NCBI GenBank assembly: GCA_005882715.1
Contig: VBEI01000097.1
Location: forward strand, 1 to 28,585
Length of the DNA stretch: 28,585 nt
Origin: Chloroflexota bacterium
GTDB lineage: Bacteria; Chloroflexota; Dehalococcoidia; SM23-28-2; RBG-16-64-32
Reading direction: 5' to 3'
Position 1 is the stretch's first letter; every line of letters begins with the position of its first letter. Below the pieces are notes generated by a model. It was not told the DNA's origin. It saw only the letters and a list, made by a program, of their open reading frames with translations, and ran no database searches. The position numbers were made by a program, and so were the translations under genes. Positions 1 to 7,753 of the stretch are shown piece by piece.

Positions 1-268
1 CATCTTCGGCAAAGTCGAGAACAAGGATGTCGACGAGAGCTTCAGTTCCGGGCCCCAGACGTTCGACCCCGTCGACGACCCGAGCGACTTGCAGTTCCCG
101 GACAAGCTTCCGACCACCGCTGAGCTTCAGTCATCAATTACCGCGCTGCAGAGCAAGTCTTCAGGCGGCTCGGATGACACGGCGCGCGTGCTGGGCGTCA
201 TCGGCATAATTGCTGGGATTGTCGGCGTGGCAGCCGGAGGCGTGGCGCTCGCCGCACGGAGATCGTAA
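1..268 (+). CDS. C-terminal fragment of an exported, C-terminally membrane-anchored protein
   Basis: An open frame enters from the left edge (first full codon at base 2) and ends at TAA 266-268, giving 88 visible residues. It has a polar, Asp/Ser-rich stretch, then one hydrophobic segment (VLGVIGIIAGIVGVAAGG) and a short basic tail (AARRS). This is the usual layout of an extracytoplasmic domain held by a C-terminal anchor. The stop lies 11 bases before the CopC-CopD gene, so the two are probably co-transcribed. In other bacteria a YcnI (DUF1775) protein with the same C-terminal anchor often precedes a CopC-CopD (YcnJ) gene. That makes YcnI the first candidate, but the diagnostic N-terminal half is outside the window, so the family is inferred from context only. 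Confidence 0.6.
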   Translation, partial: IFGKVENKDVDESFSSGPQTFDPVDDPSDLQFPDKLPTTAELQSSITALQSKSSGGSDDTARVLGVIGIIAGIVGVAAGGVALAARRS

Positions 269-279
269 AGAGGACGGAT

Positions 280-2115
280 ATGTTCGCAATGAGAGGCGGC
301 GGCATAATGCGGCTGGTAGGCTTCATATTCGCGATTGCGGTCGTGGGCGTGGCGTTCGGAGCGCGCAGTTCCAGCGCATACGCCCACGCTCAGTACATCC
401 GGTCGACTCCGGAACAAAACTCTGTCGTGGCTCAGGCCCCATTCGAGGTGCTCGTCTGGTTCACGGAGGCAGTGGAGCTGCAGTTCAGCGAGATGCAGGT
501 GCTGGACTCCAAAGGGACGCGCGTTGATAACAACGATTTCCATCACCACGGTGACGCATCGAATCCGGGGATCACAATCCAGCCGAACCTACCGGAGGGC
601 ACTTACACGGTTGCCTGGCGCGTGCTTTCCGCGGTGGATGGGCACCGGACCGCCGGGACGTTTGCGTTCAGCGTCGGACAAGCAGGGCCCCCGGCGGCGC
701 CCGGCTCGCCTACTCTCACTATAGACAGCGGTGGCTCGAGCCCGCCGGGCTGGCTTGCCGCCGTGAACCGATGGGTCGGCTTTGCAGGTATGGCCGCGTT
801 TCTGGGCGCCGTCGTCTTCCCCGCGCTCGTACTTCCCGCCGGCCTCAGATCGCTCAAGCCAGATGAGGAGACTAAACAGCGGATCGCCAAAAAGGTCGCG
901 CGCATCGTCCGGATTACCATTCTGTCTTCGCTAGCGCTCGTCAGCGTGACGACGCTCCTGGCGCTCTGGCTCCAGGGTTGGTCAGCAGGCAGCGATCCCG
1001 TGTCTTTGAGCTCGATCAAGGACGTATGGACGGACACCCGGTTCGGCCAGGTGTGGACGTTACGGGTGAGCGTGCTCGTCGGAGGGTTCTTACTCGGTGC
1101 CCTCGCTTTCGGCCGCCTAAAGGATCTTATCGTCAAGGGCGACTGGCGAGAGTCCAGTTGGATCTCCCTCGCGGTATGCGCGATTGCGCTTCCTCTGACG
1201 ACGAGCCTTATCAGCCACGCTGCTGCCGAACGCAGCCAGACGGAGTTCCGTGTGATCGTCGACTGGATGCATCTGGTCACGGGAGGCATCTGGATCGGAG
1301 GACTCCTCCAACTCGCGCTGATCACTCCGGCGGTGCTGTCCGTAACCGACCGGCGCGCTGGATTTCTGGCGGGCATCATCCCCCGCTTCTCCCAGCTCGC
1401 TATCGTGGCTGTCGGGCTTGTCGTGACCACGGGCGCGATTCAGTGGTGGCACCGCCTCCACGGCATCACGGCCGCCTTCGATTCCAATTACGGATACATG
1501 CTGGCCGTTAAGGTGGTACTGCTTGCGCCGCTGCTGCTACTCGCGGCGTTCAACCTCCTGGTCGTGCGTCCCCGATTTCTCTCGTTCGTTGTCCGCGGGG
1601 CAAAGGCGGCATCGGCCCGCATCCTATCCTGGGAGCGCCGCTTCAGGTGGGCTGTTGCCGGCGAATTAGCTGTAGCACTCGTGATCCTTGGCGTCACAGC
1701 GCTGCTTACCGAGACCTCCACGCCGCTCACCGGGAGCGCAGCCGGCAACAACAGTTCCGCCACCGCGTCTACCGTCCCGACACCAAGCGGGCTCGCGCAA
1801 TCGGTGAAAGCCGACGACCTTGACATCTCACTGGACGTCTATCCCGGCAAGGCAGGCGCGAACGAGATTGGCATATTCCTCAACGACTCCAACGGCGACG
1901 AGCGCGCGGTGCAGAACGTATTCGTCCGATACAAGTACTTGGATCAGCCGCTGGGCGAGAACCAGGACACTGCGGAGGCCTTTCATCCACCGACGCATTA
2001 CATCCTCGATACCAGTCAATTGAGCCTTGCGGGGTCGTGGCAGTTGGAAGTAATCGTCCGCCGGGAAGGACTGCTCGACGCTCGGGCCGATTTCACCGTC
2101 CAGGTGAGCGCTTAA
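280..2115 (+). CDS. CopC-CopD fusion copper resistance/uptake protein (YcnJ-like) with C-terminal YtkA-like domain
   Basis: This 611-residue protein has three parts. Residues 1-35 are a signal peptide ending SSAYA. Cleavage there would expose His36 as the mature N-terminus, as in CopC, where His1 is a Cu(II) ligand. Residues 36-135 are the CopC beta-sandwich, with FTEAVELQFSEMQV and the D120-G-H122 pair that matches the other Cu(II) ligands. Residues about 155-480 contain many membrane helices and the CopD signature DWMHLVTGGIWIGG. After a Ser/Thr/Pro linker, residues about 505-611 form a second extracytoplasmic beta-rich domain resembling YtkA/FixH-type domains. The ATG at 280 follows AGGA at 271-274 by five bases. 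The family binds copper outside the membrane and moves it inward or protects against it; which of the two applies here cannot be read from sequence. Confidence 0.88.
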   Translation: MFAMRGGGIMRLVGFIFAIAVVGVAFGARSSSAYAHAQYIRSTPEQNSVVAQAPFEVLVWFTEAVELQFSEMQVLDSKGTRVDNNDFHHHGDASNPGITIQPNLPEGTYTVAWRVLSAVDGHRTAGTFAFSVGQAGPPAAPGSPTLTIDSGGSSPPGWLAAVNRWVGFAGMAAFLGAVVFPALVLPAGLRSLKPDEETKQRIAKKVARIVRITILSSLALVSVTTLLALWLQGWSAGSDPVSLSSIKDVWTDTRFGQVWTLRVSVLVGGFLLGALAFGRLKDLIVKGDWRESSWISLAVCAIALPLTTSLISHAAAERSQTEFRVIVDWMHLVTGGIWIGGLLQLALITPAVLSVTDRRAGFLAGIIPRFSQLAIVAVGLVVTTGAIQWWHRLHGITAAFDSNYGYMLAVKVVLLAPLLLLAAFNLLVVRPRFLSFVVRGAKAASARILSWERRFRWAVAGELAVALVILGVTALLTETSTPLTGSAAGNNSSATASTVPTPSGLAQSVKADDLDISLDVYPGKAGANEIGIFLNDSNGDERAVQNVFVRYKYLDQPLGENQDTAEAFHPPTHYILDTSQLSLAGSWQLEVIVRREGLLDARADFTVQVSA

Positions 2116-2232
2116 GAGGCTTCCGCGTACGAGCGTATATCGATAGCTTAGAGTGCCGGGCCTAGGCGCAAGGACTCTGCAAACAGTGATGCTGCGGGTC
2201 CTGCCGGGACTCGGCGGCACCTCGTTCTGACA

Positions 2233-2829
2233 GTGATTCTGGACGGTGGAGGCACCAGCACTTCAGGCGCGACTCTGGCTACCTTCATCATCCTTGTTCT
2301 GGTCTTCGCCGTCAGCTTTGCAATCGGGCGCCGGCCTAAGGGAAATCGGCCGTTCAGCCGGGCTTGGCTCAGCGAATGGCTGGCCGCTGCTCTTCCTCGT
2401 ATAACGATTGCTGCCCTGCTATCGCTCACGTTCTATCTGGTCTCGACCATCATCAGTGACCCCCAAGCTGGAGTGCGGGTAGCCTGCAATCAGCCGCTCA
2501 AGCCTATTACCTCACAACCGGTGACAGCGGAGCGTCTAACCAAAGCCGCCGATGGGATGAAACAGTTGAGTGCCGCCGCAGAGGCGGGTGATGCGGCCCA
2601 GGTGCGCAATCTGTTTATCGGTAGCGACACGCACAACCTGACTCACGACATCGACGGCCGATTGCGCCAAGCCGATCCGGAATTGGGCAAACAGCTCTGC
2701 ATGAGCGTAGTCACCATCGAGAACCAGCTCACGGGCAGTATTGACCCAGCCACAATCAAGCGCGCGGCAGACATGGCAGCGAGCCTGCTTGAGCAGGCAG
2801 CCGCCGAACCGGGCGTGTTGCAGAACTAG
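2233..2829 (+). CDS. Unknown protein with two membrane helices and a helical extracytoplasmic domain
   Basis: I do not recognise a family. The 198-residue frame has two hydrophobic segments, at about residues 13-32 (TFIILVLVFAVSFAIG) and 53-74 (ITIAALLSLTFYLVSTII), joined by a basic loop. A polar, alpha-helical region of about 120 residues follows, with two cysteines (in VACNQP and LCMSV) that could form a disulfide if it faces outward. The start is uncertain: GTG at 2233 has no clear Shine-Dalgarno sequence, and the frame stays open upstream without a better start. It follows the CopC-CopD gene by 117 bases on the same strand, and a role linked to copper is possible but unsupported. Confidence 0.65.
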   Translation: MILDGGGTSTSGATLATFIILVLVFAVSFAIGRRPKGNRPFSRAWLSEWLAAALPRITIAALLSLTFYLVSTIISDPQAGVRVACNQPLKPITSQPVTAERLTKAADGMKQLSAAAEAGDAAQVRNLFIGSDTHNLTHDIDGRLRQADPELGKQLCMSVVTIENQLTGSIDPATIKRAADMAASLLEQAAAEPGVLQN

Positions 2830-2908
2830 GAAGGGGTCTATGCTGCGTTGTCATTTGGTATCGAGGCCCAAAGCGACGAAACACACTCCCGGAAGCTAAC
2901 ATCGATCG

Positions 2909-2954
2909 TCGCCCAAATGTTTAGTTAGGTTAACCATATATGGGCGATTTTCTT
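2909..2954 (+). terminator. Possible terminator between the copper region and rny
   Basis: TCGCCCA (2909-2915) pairs with TGGGCGA (2941-2947), and the second arm runs straight into TTTTCTT. The loop is long (25 bases) and the stem only 7 bp, so this is a weak intrinsic terminator at best. Its position, after the last copper-side gene and just before the rny promoter, is right. The T-tract overlaps the -35 box at 2953. Confidence 0.35.
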
Positions 2955-2982
2955 GACAGGCCGAGCCCGGCAACCTTAAGAT
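2953..2982 (+). promoter_or_regulatory. Sigma-70 type promoter for the rny operon
   Basis: A perfect TTGACA at 2953-2958 is followed after 18 bases by TAAGAT at 2977-2982 (4 of 6 matches to TATAAT). Transcription would start near 2990 and leave a leader of about 75 bases before the rny ATG at 3065. No obvious riboswitch fold was seen in that leader. Confidence 0.55.
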
Positions 2983-3064
2983 TAGGCTAGCCTTTCTGTC
3001 GCGTAGTCTTAGCGATTTTCGAAATGCTTCTGAACACTTTTGTATCTAGAGGAAGTGAGGCGAA

Positions 3065-4594
3065 ATGCCGCTTGCCCTTATTGTTTTGGGGCTTGTCGGC
3101 GCTGTATTCATGGGTGCAGTTGGTGGCTATTACGCTCAGACGCGGCTCAGTCAGAGCCGGGTCGCTACCGCTGAGCGAAGCGCCGCCAAAATTCTCAGCG
3201 AAGCCGACAGGCGCCAGAAAGAACTATTACTTGAGGCCAAAGAAGAGGCCATCCGCGTCCGCCAGCAGGCGGAATCTGAGCTTCGGGATCGGCGAAAGGA
3301 GATCCAGCGCTCAGAGCAGCGGTTAAACCAGAAAGAAGAGAACCTAGACCGCAAACTGGAGTCGCTCGAACAGCGACAACGTAACCTCCAGAACCGAGAG
3401 CGGGACCTCGAGGAAGCGCGGTCGTCCCTGGCAACGCTCGAGGACGAGCGCCGCGCGGAGCTCGAACGGCTCTCTAACCTCACGGTGGGCGAAGCGCGGG
3501 AGATGCTGCTCGCTCAGATCGAGCGTGAGATTCGCGACGAGGCGAACCGCCGGCTCCGAGAAATTGAGCAAGAGGTGAAGGAAGAGGCGGACCAGCGGGC
3601 TCGCAAGATCATCGCCGTCACGATGCAGCGCCTTACCAGCGAAGTCGTCTCCGAGGGAACCGTATCTGTGGTGCCATTGCCGTCGGAAGACATGAAGGGC
3701 CGAATTATCGGGAGAGAGGGGCGTAACATTCGCTCTCTAGAGCACCTCACCGGGGTAGATGTGATCATCGACGACACGCCAGACGCGGTTACCCTCTCGG
3801 CGTTCGACCCGGTCCGTCGCGAAGTCGCCAAGATTGCTCTCACGAAACTTCTAACGGACGGGCGAATTCACCCCGCGCGCATCGAAGAGATGGTAGAGAA
3901 GGCGCGCAAAGAGGTGGAAGCATCGATCAAGGAGGCTGGGGAGTCCGCGGCTACGGAGGCGGGCGCACCGGGTCTGCACCCGGAGATCATCCGCACGTTG
4001 GGCCGGCTAAAGTACCGTTACAGCTACGGCCAGAACCAGCTCCGGCACGCAGTGGAAACGGCCAACCTCGCCGCGATGATCGCCCATGAGCTCGGCGGGA
4101 ATGTAGATATCGCAAGGCGCGGGGGTCTGTTGCACGACCTCGGCAAAGCGATCGACCACGAGGTCGAGGGTACTCACGCGATCCTTGGGGCAGAGCTGGC
4201 GCGCCGCTACAGCGTTCACGCGGGCGTGATCCACTGCATCGAGGCCCACCATGAGGAGGTCGAACCCACATCTGTCGAGGCGCTCATTACGATTGTCGCC
4301 GACGCTATCAGCGGAAGCCGGCCGGGCGCCCGGCGAGAATCGCTGGATCAGTACGTTAAACGGCTAGAAGCCCTGGAGGCGGTCGCCAATGGCTTCCCGG
4401 GCGTGGACAAGTCGTTTGCGATTCAGGCAGGGCGCGAGATCCGCATAATCGTCAAGCCCGAGGAAGTCGACGATCTCGGCGCATCCCGGATGGCGAAAGA
4501 GATAAGCAGGCGCATACAGGAAAGCCTGGACTACCCAGGACAGGTGAAGGTAACAGTTATCCGAGAGCGGCGCTCGGTCGAGTACGCAAAGTAG
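3065..4594 (+). CDS. rny: Ribonuclease Y
   Basis: RNase Y is a membrane-anchored endoribonuclease that starts mRNA decay. All its parts are present in 509 residues, the normal family length: an N-terminal membrane helix (residues about 2-25), a long charged coiled coil rich in Glu/Arg/Gln (about 30-190), a KH RNA-binding domain with GRIIGREGRNIRSLE (from about 216), and an HD domain with the metal-binding pair H357-D358 in LLHDLGKAIDHE. GAGG at 3057-3060 sits four bases before the ATG. It heads an operon with a YmdB-type phosphodiesterase, a pairing also known from Bacillus subtilis. The assignment is secure. Confidence 0.97.
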   Translation: MPLALIVLGLVGAVFMGAVGGYYAQTRLSQSRVATAERSAAKILSEADRRQKELLLEAKEEAIRVRQQAESELRDRRKEIQRSEQRLNQKEENLDRKLESLEQRQRNLQNRERDLEEARSSLATLEDERRAELERLSNLTVGEAREMLLAQIEREIRDEANRRLREIEQEVKEEADQRARKIIAVTMQRLTSEVVSEGTVSVVPLPSEDMKGRIIGREGRNIRSLEHLTGVDVIIDDTPDAVTLSAFDPVRREVAKIALTKLLTDGRIHPARIEEMVEKARKEVEASIKEAGESAATEAGAPGLHPEIIRTLGRLKYRYSYGQNQLRHAVETANLAAMIAHELGGNVDIARRGGLLHDLGKAIDHEVEGTHAILGAELARRYSVHAGVIHCIEAHHEEVEPTSVEALITIVADAISGSRPGARRESLDQYVKRLEALEAVANGFPGVDKSFAIQAGREIRIIVKPEEVDDLGASRMAKEISRRIQESLDYPGQVKVTVIRERRSVEYAK

Positions 4595-4631
4595 GCGCGA
4601 CAACCAGCCGGGAAGCTGGAGGGAAAAGCTT

Positions 4632-5402
4632 CTGAACGTCCTCATGATCGGCGACGTTGTCGGCAAGCTCGGACGCCGCACCGTCAGAGGGTTGCTGCCG
4701 GAGATACGTCGCGAACGGGCGATTGATCTCGTAATCGCCAACGGCGAGAACGCGGCGGGCGGAAGGGGACTTACGCCGCAAACGGCGGAAGAGCTATTCA
4801 GCGCAGGCGTGGATATCATTACGTCAGGCAACCACGTATGGGAAAACCGCGAGATTTATCCAGTCCTTGACACCGATGCGCCCATCGTGAGGCCGTTGAA
4901 CTACCCTGAAGGCACTCCCGGCCGGGGCGTCTACCAGAAGGATGGAGTGGCGGTGGTGAACCTCATGGGGCGCACGTTCATGGGAGCGCACCTTGATTGC
5001 CCCTTCCGCTGCGCGGACCGGGCTCTGGCGGAGCTTCGGGATTGCCGGACGATTTTCGTCGACCTGCACGCCGAGGCGACCAGTGAGAAAATAGCGATGG
5101 GGTTTTACCTCGACGGCCGCGCGAGTGCGGTGGTCGGTACACATACTCACGTGCCAACGTCAGACACGCGCGTGCTGCCGAAGGGAACAGCGTACGTCAC
5201 AGACCTAGGCATGGTTGGCGCCGTCAATTCAGTCCTGGGCATGCAGTTTGAACCTGTGCTCGAACGGTTCCTAACGCAATTGCCGAACCGCTTCGGACCA
5301 GTCGAAAGCGGCCCTGCTGCTTTCAACTCCGTCCTGATCGCAATCGACGAAGAGACGGGCCGCGCGCGGTCCATTGAGCGCCTCGACCGCGAGGTCGCCT
5401 GA
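4632..5402 (+). CDS. ymdB: YmdB-type metallophosphoesterase (2',3'-cyclic nucleotide phosphodiesterase family, TIGR00282)
   Basis: This is a calcineurin-like dinuclear-metal phosphoesterase of about 256 residues. The metal-binding and catalytic motifs are in order: LMIGDVVGK, NGENAAGG, SGNHVWENRE, MGFYLDG and VGTHTHVPTSD. B. subtilis YmdB acts on cyclic nucleotides and affects biofilm/motility decisions; the role here is inferred from family. The first ATG (4644) would cut the first beta-strand and lies 20 bases from the ribosome site. CTG at 4632 gives (M)NVLMIGDVVGK, the normal N-terminus, and sits eight bases after GGAGGG (4618-4623), so I choose CTG. It follows rny by 37 bases and overlaps the next gene in TGATG. 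Confidence 0.92.
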   Translation: MNVLMIGDVVGKLGRRTVRGLLPEIRRERAIDLVIANGENAAGGRGLTPQTAEELFSAGVDIITSGNHVWENREIYPVLDTDAPIVRPLNYPEGTPGRGVYQKDGVAVVNLMGRTFMGAHLDCPFRCADRALAELRDCRTIFVDLHAEATSEKIAMGFYLDGRASAVVGTHTHVPTSDTRVLPKGTAYVTDLGMVGAVNSVLGMQFEPVLERFLTQLPNRFGPVESGPAAFNSVLIAIDEETGRARSIERLDREVA

Positions 5403-6280
5403 TGGGCAGCCTTGCCGACCTACACTGTCACAGCACCTTCTCCGACGGTCGTCTCACGCCGGCTGAGCTCGTGGACCTCGCTTATCGCAACGGCGTGCGG
5501 ATCCTTTCGCTGACGGACCACGACATCGTGGACGGCCTACCAGAGGCGTTCAGCGCAGCCGAGCGGTATGCGGACTTCACCCTAATTCCCGGCATAGAGA
5601 TGAGCACGGACGTCCCGGGCAATGAGGTGCATATCCTCGGTCATTTCATTGACTGGCACAATCCGACTTTCCTGGCAAGACTAAGACGCCTCCAAGAGTC
5701 GCGTCTCAACCGCGCCCGCCGGATGGTCGAGAGGCTGGTGCAGCTGGGCAAGCCCATTTCGTGGGAGCGAGTTCAGTTTTTTGCCGGTGAAGGCGCGGTG
5801 GGACGGCCGCACATCGCTCTCGCTTTGGTGGAAGCGGGACATGTCACCTCTGTGAACGAGGCATTCAGTCTGTATCTGAGCCGTAACGGACCTGCCTACG
5901 TGACGCGCGACCGGCTGGGTCCAGAGGAGGTCATCGCGGTGCTCCTAGAGGTGGGTGGGTTGGCCACGCTGGCGCACCCACGGGAGCTGCTTGCCGCTGG
6001 CAATTTGGAGAGTCTTCTGGCGGTCCTGAAAGCGGCGGGCCTCACGGGGATGGAGGTCTACTACAAGGACTACCTTCCGGAAGAGATTGACACGTTCCGC
6101 GATCTCGCCTCGCGTCATGAACTGATACCTTTGGGAGGCAGCGATTACCACGGGCTGGGCGGCCCGCAACAAAAAGAGCCGGGCGATATCCCGCTCCCTA
6201 TAGAACCCGTGCAGAAGCTGTTGGCGCTCGCCCGCGAGCGAGGCGCTCTGGAACGCGCGCGCATCGCCCACGCGCGATGA
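5402..6280 (+). CDS. PHP-domain phosphoesterase (RNase AM/YciV-like)
   Basis: The 292-residue protein is a PHP-fold metallo-hydrolase. It shows the four typical motifs: DLHCHSTFSDG near the N-terminus, SLTDHDIVDG, GIEMS with HILGH, and C-terminal GGSDYHG. Single-domain relatives (E. coli YciV/RNase AM, Chromobacterium 3',5'-nucleoside bisphosphate phosphatase) remove phosphate from pAp-like nucleotides or trim RNA 5' ends. Its place in an operon with RNase Y and a cyclic-nucleotide phosphodiesterase suits a role in nucleotide or RNA-end turnover, but the substrate is inferred. The ATG shares its A with the stop of ymdB, so translation is probably coupled. Confidence 0.88.
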   Translation: MGSLADLHCHSTFSDGRLTPAELVDLAYRNGVRILSLTDHDIVDGLPEAFSAAERYADFTLIPGIEMSTDVPGNEVHILGHFIDWHNPTFLARLRRLQESRLNRARRMVERLVQLGKPISWERVQFFAGEGAVGRPHIALALVEAGHVTSVNEAFSLYLSRNGPAYVTRDRLGPEEVIAVLLEVGGLATLAHPRELLAAGNLESLLAVLKAAGLTGMEVYYKDYLPEEIDTFRDLASRHELIPLGGSDYHGLGGPQQKEPGDIPLPIEPVQKLLALARERGALERARIAHAR

Positions 6281-6783
6281 GCACGCCGGTCGCGGGACCA
6301 ATGCAGTGCGCGCGGCATCCAAAGGTCGAGACCGGCCTTGCTTGCGGGCGCTGCGAGACGCCGATATGTCCGAAATGCGTAGTCATGACGGACGTAGGCG
6401 CTCGCTGTCCCGACTGTGCTCCGCGGCGGCGTTTGCCGCAATTCGAGGTCGGGCCAATTTACCTCCTGCGCGGAATCGGCGCTGCCGTGGCCGCAGGCGG
6501 AGCGTTAGGACTGGCCTGGGCGCTCATCTTACCCGGCCAATACGGACTGCTGGGCATCCTTATCGGCGCCGGCCTGGGCTACGGCATCGGCGAGTCAGTT
6601 AGCCTCGCCACCAATCGGAAGCTGGCGCCTGCTCTCCAGGTTACCGCCATCTGCGGTGTGGGCCTCGCATATCTTATCCGTAATCTCATCTGGGCGGACG
6701 CCGTCTTGGTCGTGGACGATCTGTACGGATTCATTGTCGTAGCGACGGCGATGGTCGTGGCAGTCGGACGATTGCGCTTCTAA
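6277..6783 (+). CDS. Zinc-finger (B-box-like) membrane protein
   Basis: A Cys/His cluster fills the first 45 residues: CARH, CGRC, CPKC and CPDC, spaced as in the B-box-like finger found at the N-terminus of many bacterial membrane proteins, including rhomboid proteases. The rest (about 120 residues) is three or four hydrophobic helices with Gly-rich stretches (GILIGAGLGYGIGESVS). There is no rhomboid GxSG or catalytic His, so this is not a protease; the function is unknown. It overlaps the PHP gene by four bases (ATGA) and ends the rny operon. The cytosolic finger may bind a protein partner or zinc; this is inference. Confidence 0.75.
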   Translation: MSTPVAGPMQCARHPKVETGLACGRCETPICPKCVVMTDVGARCPDCAPRRRLPQFEVGPIYLLRGIGAAVAAGGALGLAWALILPGQYGLLGILIGAGLGYGIGESVSLATNRKLAPALQVTAICGVGLAYLIRNLIWADAVLVVDDLYGFIVVATAMVVAVGRLRF

Positions 6784-7113
6784 CTAATTCCGGATGATCG
6801 CCGTGATGATTAGGCTCACGATAAGGAAGCCGGCCACCAAGACGATCCGCTTTACCTCCGCTCGCACGTAGCTGTAATCACGCGCGATGTGTTTGGCGAC
6901 GGCGGCCTCGGCCCGCCCTCCTTCCTGCCCCGGCGAGCCAGACGGTTTTGCTCGCACCACCGGGGCTGAGCGAGCAGTTTCGGCGATGGAGACCGTTTCG
7001 GCAACTTCGCTTGAATTCAGATCGCCATCTCCGGGGACGGGCTCCACAAAGTAAGGTGGCGCGCGTTTGCTCTTGCGGCGACGCGCGGCAGGAGGTCGAT
7101 ACTTTCGTGGCAA
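6784..7113 (-). CDS. Small basic protein with one C-terminal membrane anchor
   Basis: This 109-residue protein starts with a strongly basic, proline-containing stretch (PRKYRPPAARRRKSKR), continues with a low-complexity polar middle, and ends in DYSYVRAEVKRIVLVAGF plus a hydrophobic helix reaching the last residues. N-terminus in the cytosol and a tail anchor is the likely topology. I recall proteins with this pattern in Chloroflexota, but know no function. The TTG at 7113 is the only start that gives the family-like N-terminus; GGGA lies 11 bases upstream, a weak ribosome site. It converges with the zinc-finger membrane gene: its stop lies directly after that gene's stop. SecE was considered, but its conserved core is absent. 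Confidence 0.65.
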   Translation of the reverse strand: MPRKYRPPAARRRKSKRAPPYFVEPVPGDGDLNSSEVAETVSIAETARSAPVVRAKPSGSPGQEGGRAEAAVAKHIARDYSYVRAEVKRIVLVAGFLIVSLIITAIIRN

Positions 7114-7185
7114 GTCTGATACTGTCCCTTCTCTGTAGTCTCAGTACAATTATAATCCGGATGCCCAGTACGGGCGCCATGCGCG

Positions 7186-7214
7186 TTGACCTCCTTCCGA
7201 GGCGGCACTAGAAT
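7186..7214 (+). promoter_or_regulatory. Promoter of tRNA-Asp
   Basis: TTGACC (7186-7191) and TAGAAT (7209-7214) each match consensus in five of six positions and are exactly 17 bases apart. The predicted start near 7221 gives a 5' leader of about 25 bases before the tRNA. Confidence 0.75.
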
Positions 7215-7245
7215 GGTGTAGCCGGAGACGCGTTCTTCGGCGCAC

Positions 7246-7321
7246 GGCCCCGTGGTGTAGCGGTTAACATGCCACCCTGTCACGGTGGAGATCGTGGGTT
7301 CGAATCCCATCGGGGTCGCCA
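7246..7321 (+). tRNA. tRNA-Asp (anticodon GTC)
   Basis: The 76-base cloverleaf is complete. The acceptor stem GGCCCCG pairs with CGGGGTC (one G-T pair). The anticodon stem CCACC/GGTGG encloses loop CTGTCAC, with anticodon GTC. The T-arm contains GGTTCGAATCC, the discriminator base is G73 as expected for tRNA-Asp, and CCA is encoded (7319-7321). It is a single-gene unit with its own promoter and a hairpin terminator 13 bases downstream. Confidence 0.97.
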
Positions 7322-7334
7322 TTGAGAGATAAGC

Positions 7335-7361
7335 AATCGCCGGGTGCTTTACCCGGCGATT
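7335..7361 (+). terminator. Hairpin terminator after tRNA-Asp
   Basis: AATCGCCGGGT (7335-7345) and ACCCGGCGATT (7351-7361) form a perfect 11-bp stem around a 5-base loop, GCTTT. The downstream sequence is only mildly T-rich (TATGATTTCT), so termination may depend mainly on the very stable stem. Confidence 0.75.
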
Positions 7362-7438
7362 ATGATTTCTCAACCCCTCTAAACCGCGCTTCATTCTTCG
7401 GATCGGTTCGAATCTCTTGTGTTGCGCGTGATACACAT

Positions 7439-7469
7439 TTGCAAGCGCTCGAATCTGCCCATTTATATT
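7439..7469 (+). promoter_or_regulatory. Possible promoter for the zinc-ribbon/YggT/sigma operon
   Basis: TTGCAA (7439-7444) is followed after 17 bases by TTTATA (7462-7467), with TATATT at 7464-7469 as an alternative -10. The start would fall about 20 bases before the ATG at 7496. Confidence 0.4.
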
Positions 7470-7495
7470 CGTGAAACTAACTGCATCCTAAGCTC

Positions 7496-7735
7496 ATGCC
7501 ACCAACTAAAGGGCCCAGCGATGTCACGGAGATGGAGATGATGTTCAAAGCATGCGCACGGTGTCGTGGGGACCTTTACTGCGAGGAAGACCTCGGGCAG
7601 GCCGAGCTTGTCTGTCTGCAGTGCGGCTTTCGCTTGCACGTGGCGCCGGTCGCGGCAGTGGGCCGCTTCGTAATTCAGCGACGAGAGGCGCGCCGCAAGG
7701 GGACGGCTTCGCAACCCGTCCGAGCGGCCGCCTAA
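7496..7735 (+). CDS. Small zinc-ribbon protein
   Basis: The 79-residue protein carries two CxxC knuckles, CARC and CLQC, about 20 residues apart and flanked by KACARCRGDLYCEEDLG, which defines a zinc ribbon. A basic tail follows (IQRREARRKG). Such proteins often bind nucleic acid or a protein partner; nothing here fixes which. The ATG at 7496 lacks a clear Shine-Dalgarno sequence. In-frame ATGs at 7529, 7538 and 7541 lie closer to the ribbon and are possible true starts. It precedes a YggT-like gene by 18 bases on the same strand. Confidence 0.65.
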   Translation: MPPTKGPSDVTEMEMMFKACARCRGDLYCEEDLGQAELVCLQCGFRLHVAPVAAVGRFVIQRREARRKGTASQPVRAAA

Positions 7736-7753
7736 TAGCAAAGGAGTAAAATC

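Noticed and set aside
603..1430. 275-codon minus-strand frame within the CopC-CopD gene
   Set aside because: The plus-strand product has clear domains and membrane helices; the antisense product has none.
6784..7113. SecE for the small tail-anchored protein
   Set aside because: It has one C-terminal helix but none of the SecE core, and no nusG or rpl genes are adjacent.
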